Part shown: in pieces, positions 17,822-25,725 of the stretch
How positions within the stretch are numbered: the first letter of the stretch is position 1
Layout: every line of letters starts with the position of its first letter
NCBI RefSeq assembly: GCF_002420705.1
Contig: NZ_DIIM01000005.1
Span: 86,447 to 150,446 of the forward strand
DNA length: 64,000 nt
Origin: Sphingobacterium sp. UBA5670
Lineage (GTDB): Bacteria > Bacteroidota > Bacteroidia > Sphingobacteriales > Sphingobacteriaceae
Reading direction: 5' to 3'
Translations under genes and position numbers: made by a program
Notes under the pieces: generated by a model
Seen by the model: only the letters and a program-made list of their open reading frames with translations
Database searches by the model: none
Told to the model about the DNA's origin: nothing

Positions 17822-18859
17822 TTATTGAATTTTATATTGTTTTTTCCACTTTGGATACTCCTTTTGGATCAGCTTTTCTGGCCAGTTACCGAACCAGGCA
17901 TAGCCATTTCGACGCTCCTCCGAAACCTCTTCAAAGTTATATTTGATTGTATCGTCCCGGTCTCCAAGCAACGGACGGTTGTCTTCCAGATGATAGAACC
18001 GGGCCCAAATCGTGGAAGTGGGATCTGCGACAAGCTGTCGTTGATATTTTCCAGTTAGGTTATCTTGTATTCGATCGAAGCGATAACCCTCGATATCATG
18101 TTGCTGAAACCATTTTATTGCATGTTCGATGGCTTGCTTAATTTCATTAGTTGCAGGCTGTAGCATAAGAAAGCGAACGATGGCAACAGATTCACTTGTA
18201 CTTAATGAAGCCGGTTCAAATTTTCTTGCCTGAGCAGGTTTTAAAGTATTTTGATCATATTGCGCTGCCCAAATACTTCTTTTACCGTTTTGCATGACCT
18301 GTGTTTTTAGGATACAGATGATGCCTTTTTCTACTGCTATTTGCGCTTTTGACACAAATATGGGATTGATAGCCTCAAACCCGTCTTGCTTATTAGCGAC
18401 TTTGTAAAGCACCAGTAATGAATTGATCATCGCATTATCATTATAGGTTATCTCAGCTCTATACAGTGATTTATTTGGATAATACTGTGGAAACCCGCCA
18501 TTTTCATATTGTGCCGATAAAATATAGGCAATACCTTTTTCTGCAGCAGTTAAATAAGGCAGATTTTTAGTCTCTTGAAAAGCCTTGATCAATCCATTGA
18601 TTTCCCGAGTTGTGGCACCGTTGTCGAGCGTAGCATGATCAATAGTTGTTTTCCTGATCTTCTGTAATAGCTCTTTCGTTAACGGAAGTCGATAATCTAC
18701 GACACTTTTGTCTGCCAGCTGTTTAGGCCAGGCTCCATTTGGCAACTGGTACTGAAGCATCTTTTCGGCCAATGAGTCTTTGGTAAATACAGTCTGTCCA
18801 GCACAGTAATTATGAAACACTGAAACCGCGATGAAACTTAGAATATTTATTTTTCTCAT
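17822..18859 (-). CDS. pelA: Pectate lyase, polysaccharide lyase family 10
   Basis: A 345-residue secreted lyase with a signal peptide (MRKINILSFIAVSVFHNYCAG). It cleaves polygalacturonate by beta-elimination to leave 4,5-unsaturated ends. Family PL10 signatures include LPNGAWPKQLADKS, DNGATTREINGL, AQYENGGFPQYYPN, YNDNAMINSLLVLY and, at the end, RFYHLEDNRPLLGDRDDTI followed by EERRNGYAWFG. Length matches a single PL10 (alpha/alpha toroid) domain without accessory modules. It lies five bases after the GH105 gene. The unsaturated products would be handled by that GH105 enzyme. Confidence 0.93.
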   Translation of the reverse strand: MRKINILSFIAVSVFHNYCAGQTVFTKDSLAEKMLQYQLPNGAWPKQLADKSVVDYRLPLTKELLQKIRKTTIDHATLDNGATTREINGLIKAFQETKNLPYLTAAEKGIAYILSAQYENGGFPQYYPNKSLYRAEITYNDNAMINSLLVLYKVANKQDGFEAINPIFVSKAQIAVEKGIICILKTQVMQNGKRSIWAAQYDQNTLKPAQARKFEPASLSTSESVAIVRFLMLQPATNEIKQAIEHAIKWFQQHDIEGYRFDRIQDNLTGKYQRQLVADPTSTIWARFYHLEDNRPLLGDRDDTIKYNFEEVSEERRNGYAWFGNWPEKLIQKEYPKWKKQYKIQ

Positions 18860-18864
18860 GGTCT

Positions 18865-20781
18865 CTAGTTGTTGATCTGTTTGAATAACCAGTTCACTAA
18901 ATCATTCGCTGCGGTAAAGTTCTCGTATTCCTTAGGGAGCTTTCTTCCATCTGTATATTCATTATATAACCAGGGGTCTCCAATAGCAAACACGGTACCT
19001 TTCCCATATTTTGCCGTAGCAATGATGGTGTCTCCATGATCTTGAATCAATGTTTGAGCCGGAGCTTTTACCTGTAATGTTGAAATTTCCTTGATATATA
19101 TTTGGGATGTATTTGGAAATACTGTATTGCCCTTTGGGATAGCAATTGCACCCGTACGAAAGTCATTTCCTTTCACACGATTGCGGCTGTCCTCATTGAA
19201 TGTGATGCCAAATTTTAGTGCGAGGGTATTGAATTTGGTGATTTCGCAGTTGCCGCTGTCATTTAAGAAAAGAACGAGTACACCTCCCTGTTTAACCCAT
19301 TGGGCAATTTGCTGGGCGTCGGTTTCATTCATAAAATGTGGGCGTTCAGTTTCTTTCTCTGTATCGGGGTCTACGATGATGTAGACATTGGATTTTGAGA
19401 GATTCTGTAATGTAGGTGCTGTTTTTAATGTGTTTAGTTGACCACCATTTTTTTCAAATATTCTACCCAGTAGAGAAAATCCGTTGTTGTCATCACCATC
19501 CCAGAGATAATGATAGGGTTTAAGTTGACCCGATGCCGTCTTTTTATATTCGTTGTTGAAATAATTGTCCAATGTAACCGTGCGCCTTTTTTTGCCCCTT
19601 TGTTCCTTCGCAAATTCAACTTCGGATGCTGCAAGGATAAAAGTACCGACTCCTTTGGGATCATTGGTAATGACTGGTTCGCTCATATAATATTCAAAAC
19701 TGCCGTCGCGATATTTCTTCCCTCCCAAACCAGAAACCTGAACAGTCTTTGTGAGATTGATACGGTTTTTTCCGGCAGGGGTGACGAATTCTTTTATAAG
19801 CCCTTGGTAGCCATGATCCAGATTTCTCTGATAGGAAGCTGGTATATAACCTTTGCGTAATGATTTTGCCAATGCAAATACAAACATGCTTGAGGCTGAA
19901 GATTCTAGGTAGTTTCCTTTTCTTGACCCCAAATCCACAATGTCATACCAAACCCCAGTTTTGGAATCTTGATACTTGACGATCGCGGATAGTGTTCTGT
20001 TTAAAATTGAAATGAGTTCCTGCCTACGTGGATGACTTTCAGGGAAATAGTCCAAAACGTCGACTAGTGCCATAACATACCAGCCCATACCCCGCGCCCA
20101 AAAATGCGGTGACAAACCTGTTTTCGGATCAGACCAGCGCTCTTTTCTGGATTCGTCCCAACCATGATACAGCAGGCCAGTTTTTGGATCACGGGCATTT
20201 TTTTCCATGTAGCTAAACTGATTGGCGATATCGTCAAAAGCGGCAGGAATATTCATTAGGCTAGCATATTCTGCATAGAAAGGCTGCCCCATGTACAAGC
20301 CATCTAGCCACATTTGGTAAGGATAAATTTTCTTGTGCCAAAATCCACCTTCATGTGTGCGAGGATGTTTTTGGAGTTGTGCATATAACTGGTGGCAGGC
20401 TTTTAGATATTTTTCTTTACCGGTCACCTTGTAAAGCGTTAATAATGTCGTGCCATTTTTGATATTGTCGATATTGAAATCGTGTACATCATAGTTCTTG
20501 ATCGAATCAGGAATGCTAAGATAAGCATCCATCCGGGATTGCATATAGTTGAAATAATCAGCATCTGCTGTATTTCGCCATACATCTGTCAAGCCTTCAA
20601 AAATAACTCCCATGTCATAAGACCATTTTGGGAACTTCTCAGTCTTATTAAATAGAGAATCTGGATAGATTTGTTCAAGTACTGTGTTGGCCATTTGTTC
20701 AGAGAGAGGTTTCTGTTGTCCAAATCCTTCGAATGGGATAAGTGCTGTAAAGCTTAAAAGAATTAAAAATAACTTTCTCAT
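18865..20781 (-). CDS. GH105 unsaturated glucuronyl/galacturonyl hydrolase with extra C-terminal domain
   Basis: A 638-residue secreted protein with signal peptide MRKLFLILLSFTALIPFEGFG. Residues about 30-385 are a GH88/GH105 alpha6/alpha6 barrel: YPYQMWLDGLYMGQPFYAEY, HGWDESRKERWSDPKTG, FWARGMGWYVMALVDVLD and GNYLESSASSMFVFALAKS are all characteristic; the Asp of GWDE is the likely catalytic residue by analogy with YteR. It releases unsaturated uronic acid ends left by lyases. The C-terminal residues about 430-635 form a second alpha/beta domain (NVYIIVDPDTEKE, WVKQGGVLVLFLND, KYGKGTVFAIGDPWLYNEYT) resembling the glutamine-amidotransferase-like/DUF4350 folds found fused in Bacteroidota. That domain's function is unknown. 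Confidence 0.88.
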   Translation of the reverse strand: MRKLFLILLSFTALIPFEGFGQQKPLSEQMANTVLEQIYPDSLFNKTEKFPKWSYDMGVIFEGLTDVWRNTADADYFNYMQSRMDAYLSIPDSIKNYDVHDFNIDNIKNGTTLLTLYKVTGKEKYLKACHQLYAQLQKHPRTHEGGFWHKKIYPYQMWLDGLYMGQPFYAEYASLMNIPAAFDDIANQFSYMEKNARDPKTGLLYHGWDESRKERWSDPKTGLSPHFWARGMGWYVMALVDVLDYFPESHPRRQELISILNRTLSAIVKYQDSKTGVWYDIVDLGSRKGNYLESSASSMFVFALAKSLRKGYIPASYQRNLDHGYQGLIKEFVTPAGKNRINLTKTVQVSGLGGKKYRDGSFEYYMSEPVITNDPKGVGTFILAASEVEFAKEQRGKKRRTVTLDNYFNNEYKKTASGQLKPYHYLWDGDDNNGFSLLGRIFEKNGGQLNTLKTAPTLQNLSKSNVYIIVDPDTEKETERPHFMNETDAQQIAQWVKQGGVLVLFLNDSGNCEITKFNTLALKFGITFNEDSRNRVKGNDFRTGAIAIPKGNTVFPNTSQIYIKEISTLQVKAPAQTLIQDHGDTIIATAKYGKGTVFAIGDPWLYNEYTDGRKLPKEYENFTAANDLVNWLFKQINN

Positions 20782-20788
20782 TACGTTC

Positions 20789-22459
20789 CTAATTTTTGAT
20801 TGTTAAGGATTTGTTTGTGATTGCCCCTTTAAATTGACTGACAACTTTGGCTGTTTTTGTATTGGATTTTGATAGACGGATATTACTGCTTTTCTCACCC
20901 GCGACCTCGATATATAGTTCAGGAGCTTCTAATGCTTGGATATTATCTAGATTTATCGCAGTGCTATTGTTGATGGCGATCAGTGGATTATTTTCTGTTG
21001 TTTTTAATGTTATATTTTTCAGATTAACCTGAGAAGCTTCAATGATTTCTATACCCTTATTTGCTTCCAATGTTGCATTTTCTATCCAGATATGCTGAAT
21101 ATGCATTTCAGGGAGACCACGTAAGAAAATTCCTTTTGAAGCTCCTTTCGCTACGATATTTTTGATATAGAAGTTTTTGAATTGCGGTGTTTCTTCCGTA
21201 ACTGGAAGTGTAACTGTTTTTACAGCAGGCCTCTTTTCTCCCGCTAAAGCGACCGGATCTACAGCCGCATAATACATGTCAAATAGAATCGCTTCGCCTG
21301 GGATATCAGCCATATTGATATTATTGATGAAGATGTTTTCTACCACTCCTCCACGACCTCTTGTCGTTTTAAAGCGAAGTCCGATATCAGTCCCGATAAA
21401 CGAGCAGTCTTCCACCCAAATATTACGGGCACCACCGCTCATTTCGCTCCCAATTACAAACCCACCATGTGCATGATACACAACATTATTGCGAACAATG
21501 ACATTTTCGGTTGGTTTGCCACGCTCACGACCAGCTTTATCACGACCAGACTTTATGCATATACCATCATCACCAACATCAAATGTACAATCTTCTATAA
21601 GTACATTCTTACAGGATTCAACATCTACACCATCGCCATTCTGACCATACCAAGGGTTGCGGACAGATACCTTACGTAATGTCAGGTCCTCACATAATAG
21701 GGGATGTATATTCCAGGCTGGAGAGTTTTGAATCGTAACTCCTTCTAGCAAGACTTTCTTACAGTTTGTAAATACCAAAAGATTGGGTCGTAAAAAATCT
21801 TTAACATCTTTAAAGTCTTCGACCGTCGTACCGGGGCGGATTATCCCCGCTTTCTTTTCTTTTGAACCTTTAAGTGAACTTGCTGAAGGATACCAGACTT
21901 CCTTATCAGTATCCACCGTGCCGCCGGATGCAACAAGGTTGTTCCATTGAGAGGTTGTAAGTTTACTTTTTTTAACCATCCGCCAGGCACCTCCATTACC
22001 GTCGATAATACCTTCGCCCGTAATTGCAATATTATTTAGGTTCTTACCTGATATAGGATTTTGATTGCGCCATGCCGGTTCGCCCTCCCAATTTGATTCA
22101 ACCAATTTGTATTGATCAAAATCTTTGGTAAACAGCAGGACAGCATCTCGTTTTAGGTGTAAATTTACATTGCTCTGCATTTCAATAGGACCAGTTAGCC
22201 AAATTCCTGCGGGGATCGATACCACGCCACCTCCGCGCTCGCTACATGTACGTATCGTTTGGTTAATAGTCGTTGTGTTTAGAAATTGGCCGTCACCTTT
22301 AGCGCCATAATTGCCGATATTTAATGTATCTTTCTTAAAATTGACTTGTTGTACGATAGGACGAGCAGGCTCTTGGGCCTTACACAGCTGTGGTAGCACG
22401 AGAAGCAATCCAAGAGCAGATTTCAATGTACGGGAATAGTGCTTTTTAAACGAATTCAT
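20789..22459 (-). CDS. GH28 polygalacturonase
   Basis: A 556-residue secreted glycoside hydrolase with signal peptide ending at LPQLCKAQEP. The parallel beta-helix carries the four GH28 signatures in order: NGDGVDVES (NTD-like), DVGDDGICIKSG (catalytic DD), HAHGGFVIGSE (G-H-G) and RFKTTRGRGG (RxK). The N-terminal segment NIGNYGAKGDGQFLNTTTINQTI is the pectate-lyase-3-like opening. The RGRGG region and large N-terminal insertion suggest an exo-acting enzyme releasing galacturonate from chain ends, but endo activity cannot be excluded. Likely second gene of the operon, seven bases before GH105. Confidence 0.93.
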   Translation of the reverse strand: MNSFKKHYSRTLKSALGLLLVLPQLCKAQEPARPIVQQVNFKKDTLNIGNYGAKGDGQFLNTTTINQTIRTCSERGGGVVSIPAGIWLTGPIEMQSNVNLHLKRDAVLLFTKDFDQYKLVESNWEGEPAWRNQNPISGKNLNNIAITGEGIIDGNGGAWRMVKKSKLTTSQWNNLVASGGTVDTDKEVWYPSASSLKGSKEKKAGIIRPGTTVEDFKDVKDFLRPNLLVFTNCKKVLLEGVTIQNSPAWNIHPLLCEDLTLRKVSVRNPWYGQNGDGVDVESCKNVLIEDCTFDVGDDGICIKSGRDKAGRERGKPTENVIVRNNVVYHAHGGFVIGSEMSGGARNIWVEDCSFIGTDIGLRFKTTRGRGGVVENIFINNINMADIPGEAILFDMYYAAVDPVALAGEKRPAVKTVTLPVTEETPQFKNFYIKNIVAKGASKGIFLRGLPEMHIQHIWIENATLEANKGIEIIEASQVNLKNITLKTTENNPLIAINNSTAINLDNIQALEAPELYIEVAGEKSSNIRLSKSNTKTAKVVSQFKGAITNKSLTIKN

Positions 22460-22537
22460 TTTTTACATTTTGGTTTAAAAATGGTTATTTGTAAAAGCAA
22501 TTGTACATTCTTTGCCCCTAACTTGGATGAAAAACTT

Positions 22538-22565
22538 ATGCAATCGTTACCGGTCATTATTTATC
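22538..22565. promoter_or_regulatory. Degenerate LacI-type half operator upstream of GH28
   Basis: The left arm ATGCAATCGTTACC matches 12 of 14 bases of the 7232 operator and continues with GGT, giving core CGTTACCGGT; the right arm is decayed. It overlaps the end of the pectinesterase-remnant gene and lies about 80 bp before the GH28 start. It may be a weak secondary site. Confidence 0.4.
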
Positions 22566-22863
22566 GATCAAATGTAAGGTTTGGTGCCCAATCCTTGAAT
22601 ACACGTTGAAAATTAAGGCTATCGGTCTCTCGATCTGCCAATAGGAGACTCCATTTGACACGATTTTGTGACACTGAGCCTGCGCCTTTGTTTTTATATT
22701 CTGCGAAATAAGCTGTTTTCCCATTAGAATCTTTGTCCCAGTTGTGCCAGCCTTTGTTTGCAATAAGTTTTGGAAAATTGGCCACGACAAAATCATAACT
22801 CTTTACTTCTGCAGCAAAAAGAAAGAAAGGAATTAAAAAAAAGGAAAGTATGATCGTCCGCAT
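22561..22863 (-). pseudogene. Pectinesterase (CE8) remnant: signal peptide plus C-terminal end
   Basis: A 100-residue open frame. Residues 1-18 are a good signal peptide (MRTIILSFFLIPFFLFAA). The rest matches only the C-terminal end of CE8 pectin methylesterases: KGWHNWDKDSNGKTAYFAEY and KNKGAGSVSQNRVKWS correspond to the conserved GW.W...A.YAEY.N.GPGA...RV.W stretch. All catalytic segments that normally precede this (the QDT, DFIFG and GRPW regions) are missing. An internal deletion that joined the signal sequence to the tail is the simplest explanation. It remains an intact small frame, co-directional with GH28 and the first frame after the 22939 operator, so it may still be expressed. Confidence 0.7.
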
Positions 22864-22938
22864 TCCAAATTGTTTAATTGGTCAATGAAATTACCAATAT
22901 TAAAGCCTTCCTTAAAGGAAATCCGTCAAAATAAATGC

Positions 22939-22962
22939 GCAAACGTTATCGGTAACGTTTGC
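22939..22962. promoter_or_regulatory. LacI-family operator at the head of the pectin operon
   Basis: Arms GCAAACGTTA (22939-22948) and TAACGTTTGC (22953-22962) are exact reverse complements around TCGG, so one base pair in 12 mismatches. Eleven of twelve positions of each arm agree with the 7232-7259 operator, with the same GTTnnCGGnAAC core. It lies 76 bp upstream of the first minus-strand frame of the operon. Confidence 0.85.
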
Positions 22963-23196
22963 TTCTGATTCGTACCTTGTTCGTACCACGCTCGGGCGTG
23001 AAGAGGATCAGTGCCATCTTTGACCAATATATGACCAGACAATCCCTGGTAATATATTGCTCAAGATTTGGTTCGAGTCTGGTTATATTTATTGATAATC
23101 CGAAGCGAGTACGAATGAGATCCGAATAAGATCCGGAAAACAACCGAGAAAAATGTCCTTGCGCAATGAACATACTTCAGAATGAAATGCATTCTG
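22963..23196. repeat. Structured intergenic element with multiple inverted repeats
   Basis: This gap between the pectin operon and murF is unusually rich in symmetry. TTCGTACC occurs at 22969-22976 and 22980-22987, with its inverse GTACGAA at 23109-23115. CACGC/GCGTG closes a TCGG loop at 22987-23000. A 14-bp arm pair (23025-23038 with 23046-23059, one mismatch) closes a seven-base loop. AGATCCG is repeated near 23118-23136, and CAGAATG/CATTCTG forms a small hairpin at 23178-23196. A 75-codon minus-strand open frame crosses it but looks non-coding. It may be a dispersed intergenic repeat. Confidence 0.45.
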
Positions 23197-23270
23197 CTAA
23201 GTTAAATTGATTTTAAAAGATGATTATAACACAGAAGAATCACATATTGTTTATACGAGGATTAATTGTA

Positions 23271-23301
23271 TTGCATATAAAAAGCAATTTCTCTAAGTTT
23301 G
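23271..23301 (+). promoter_or_regulatory. murF promoter (copy 1 of an extended promoter sequence)
   Basis: TTG at 23271-23273, 20-bp spacing, TAAGTTTG at 23294-23301. The whole stretch TTGCATATAAA...CAATTT...TCTAAGTTTG is nearly identical to the promoters at 28147-28177 and 55292-55322. It overlaps the first ATG of the open frame, which supports the murF start at 23320. Confidence 0.88.
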
Positions 23302-23319
23302 TTCAACAAATTTCTCAAC

Positions 23320-24621
23320 ATGGATATCCAATCACTCTATCAGATTTATAAACAGTATCCGAATATTACGACGGATACACGTAAAATTGAAAAGGATAGT
23401 ATATTTTTTGCACTAAAAGGAGCCAATTTCAATGGCAATGCTTTCGCTGAGAAAGCACTCGAAATGGGGGCTAAATATGTTGTTATTGATGAAGAGGCTT
23501 ATCAAAAAGGAGAAGCATATATTCTTGTTGGCGATGTGCTAAAAGCACTGCAGCAACTGGCAAATTACCATAGGCATCAGCTGCATATTCCAATTGTCGG
23601 GGTAACAGGGACCAATGGGAAAACGACTACGAAGGAACTATTGTACGCCGTTGTGTCACAGAAGTACAAGGCATATGCAACAAAAGGAAATCTCAATAAT
23701 CATATTGGTGTTCCCTTAACATTATTGGCAATCGATGATTCCATTGAGCTTGCAATAATCGAAATGGGGGCGAATCATTTGGAGGAAATTGCTTTTTTAT
23801 GTGGGATTGCTGAACCGACACATGGCTTGATTTCTAACGTTGGTAAAGCACATCTAGAAGGTTTTGGATCTTTTGAGGGAGTGAAGAAAACCAAAGGCGA
23901 ACTGTACGATTGGCTGCAAGATCATCAAGGTATATTATTTTTGCAGGCTGATAATCCCCACCTTAAAGAGATGGCTTCTGCTCGTCGGATAACTGATTTT
24001 GTCACTTATGGTTTTTCGGAAAGTAATGATGTGATTGGAAAGCTTCTTAGGGCAAATCCCCTTTTACAAATTGAATGGCAAAAGAAAGGTGCAGACGAAT
24101 CTTATGTTGTCGATACCCACTTAACAGGATCTTATAATACCGAAAACTTTCTTGCAGCAATTGCAGTAGGTCTGCATTTTGGCGTTTCTTCCGCGGCGAT
24201 CAATCGGGGTATTGAAGGATACACGCCTACCAACAATCGCTCGCAGGTTATGAAAACAGCCTACAATACTTTAATTTGTGATTATTATAACGCAAATGCA
24301 ACAAGCATGGCTGCTGCATTGGATAATATTCGGATTATTGAAGCAGCTAAAAAAGCGATTGTATTGGGGGATATGTTTGAGCTGGGGGCAGAGTCATTTG
24401 AAGAACATAAAAAGATTGTCGAAAACGTAAGGTCTATTCCTGCTGATCGCAAGATTTTTGTCGGGAAAGAGTTTTTCTCCCATAAATACGATGGTGGAGA
24501 GTTTTATGAGACAACTGCCGAAGCAAAGGAAAAGCTCCAGGAAAAACCGATTACGGATGCAACAGTCCTATTGAAAGCGTCACGGGGCATGGCTTTTGAA
24601 AATCTGGTCGAAATGCTCTAA
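23320..24621 (+). CDS. murF: UDP-MurNAc-tripeptide:D-Ala-D-Ala ligase
   Basis: A 433-residue Mur ligase adding D-alanyl-D-alanine to the peptidoglycan precursor in the cytoplasm. The N-terminal domain contains ITTDTRKIEKDSIFFALKG (uridine-binding TDSR-like motif), the ATP loop is GVTGTNGKTTTKELL, and KGNLNNHIGVPLTLL and EMGANHLEEI are MurF hallmarks. The C-terminal domain starts near TNNRSQ and ends VLLKASRGMAFE. The start MDIQSLYQIYK is chosen because the earlier ATG at 23299 lies inside the promoter. Length is typical. It is not in a dcw cluster here, as is common for Sphingobacteriaceae. Confidence 0.95.
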   Translation: MDIQSLYQIYKQYPNITTDTRKIEKDSIFFALKGANFNGNAFAEKALEMGAKYVVIDEEAYQKGEAYILVGDVLKALQQLANYHRHQLHIPIVGVTGTNGKTTTKELLYAVVSQKYKAYATKGNLNNHIGVPLTLLAIDDSIELAIIEMGANHLEEIAFLCGIAEPTHGLISNVGKAHLEGFGSFEGVKKTKGELYDWLQDHQGILFLQADNPHLKEMASARRITDFVTYGFSESNDVIGKLLRANPLLQIEWQKKGADESYVVDTHLTGSYNTENFLAAIAVGLHFGVSSAAINRGIEGYTPTNNRSQVMKTAYNTLICDYYNANATSMAAALDNIRIIEAAKKAIVLGDMFELGAESFEEHKKIVENVRSIPADRKIFVGKEFFSHKYDGGEFYETTAEAKEKLQEKPITDATVLLKASRGMAFENLVEML

Positions 24622-24961
24622 CTATTTAAGCCCATCTTATGGACAGCTAGGGTAGACGTTCGAGTTCCAGCTAGTTTGCTGCCGAGGTGCGGCTTCAATG
24701 AAAGCATTTAAAAAGGCGGATTCAACGTGGACTCACTGTTGAGTTATCCTGCTCACATGTCGAAGTTAGTGTGAAGCTGTCCGGTAGCTGGTGAGAAACT
24801 GGATGCTATATTTCCCGAATAAATCGTCAAAAAAATCAAGAAAAAGGGATCCTTACAGGAGGCAGTTTTGTCATGTAAGGATTAAATAATGGCAAAAGTT
24901 GGCAAATTCATAGCGTCGGGAAATAAAGCTCATTTGGAAAAACGTACCTTTGTGACGTATA
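24622..24961 (+). ncRNA. Candidate structured RNA between murF and truA
   Basis: This 340-bp gap has no plausible protein gene, is richer in G+C than neighbouring gaps, and contains nested complementary segments. GGACAGCT (24641-24648) pairs with AGCTGTCC (24775-24782); CCAGCTA (24667-24673) pairs with TAGCTGG (24785-24791); GGAT/ATCC and TCAAC/GTTGA form a hairpin over about 24718-24750; CTCAC (24752-24756) can pair with GTGAG (24791-24795). Two pairings cross, suggesting a pseudoknot. It does not match RNase P, tmRNA, SRP or 6S signatures that I know. A group II intron fragment or an undescribed RNA is possible. A TACCTTTG promoter element for truA lies at 24945-24952. Confidence 0.4.
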
Positions 24962-25717
24962 ATGAATAAAAGACGTTTTTTTTTGGAAATAGCCTATTTT
25001 GGGCAGGCTTATCATGGTTGGCAGATTCAGAACAACGCCATTTCGGTGCAAGAAGTGCTAAATAAAGCACTGGAAATCTTGCTGCGGGAGCCCATTGAAA
25101 CAACTGGGGCCGGTCGTACAGATACAGGTGTTCATGCGAAGCAATTGTATGCACATTTTGATGCGGCTCCTGTGGGTATATTGCAAAAAGCAGATCGTTT
25201 TATTCATTCCCTTAATGCTTTATTGCCCTTTGATGTGGCCGTTAAACGTTTGATTGAAGTTGAGGCCGAAGCACATGCGCGTTTTGATGCTATACAAAGA
25301 TCGTACGAATATCATCTTCATTTTCATAAAGATCCTTTCATATATCCCTATTCATGTTTTATGCGAGATCGTCCGGATGTAGAAAAAATGAATGAAGCGG
25401 CAAAATTTTTATTAGGAAAGCAGGATTTTGAATGCTTTAGTAAGTCTCATACTCAGGTGTTTACAAATATTTGCGATATTCGTAGAGCTGAGTGGGTCTG
25501 GGATACCGAACAACACTTGGTCTTTCACATCACAGCCGATCGCTTCTTGCGCAACATGGTTCGCGCCATCGTGGGCACATCGCTGGAAATAGGATTGAAA
25601 GGCAAACCGGTATCGTTTATGCATGAGGTAATTCAAAGCAAAAACCGTGGCAAAGCGGGTGTTTCCGTGCCAGCACATGGGTTGTATTTAACAGAAGTGG
25701 CATATCCATATATATAG
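24962..25717 (+). CDS. truA: tRNA pseudouridine(38-40) synthase
   Basis: A 251-residue TruA that isomerises uridines 38-40 in the anticodon stem. The catalytic aspartate is in GAGRTDTGVHAKQL; other family motifs are FLEIAYFGQAYHGWQIQ at the N-terminus, FDAIQRSYEYHLH and FLRNMVRAIVGTSLEIG near the end. Length is normal. The TACCTTTG box ends ten bases before the ATG, so the transcript may have a very short leader. It is followed at eight bases by the ABC transporter gene, forming a two-gene unit. Confidence 0.95.
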   Translation: MNKRRFFLEIAYFGQAYHGWQIQNNAISVQEVLNKALEILLREPIETTGAGRTDTGVHAKQLYAHFDAAPVGILQKADRFIHSLNALLPFDVAVKRLIEVEAEAHARFDAIQRSYEYHLHFHKDPFIYPYSCFMRDRPDVEKMNEAAKFLLGKQDFECFSKSHTQVFTNICDIRRAEWVWDTEQHLVFHITADRFLRNMVRAIVGTSLEIGLKGKPVSFMHEVIQSKNRGKAGVSVPAHGLYLTEVAYPYI

Positions 25718-25725
25718 AATTTAAC

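Noticed and set aside
22946..23173. A 75-codon minus-strand open frame upstream of the pectin operon
   Set aside because: It overlaps the LacI-type operator and the palindrome-rich element, and its composition follows the inverted repeats. No signal, motif or promoter supports a protein.
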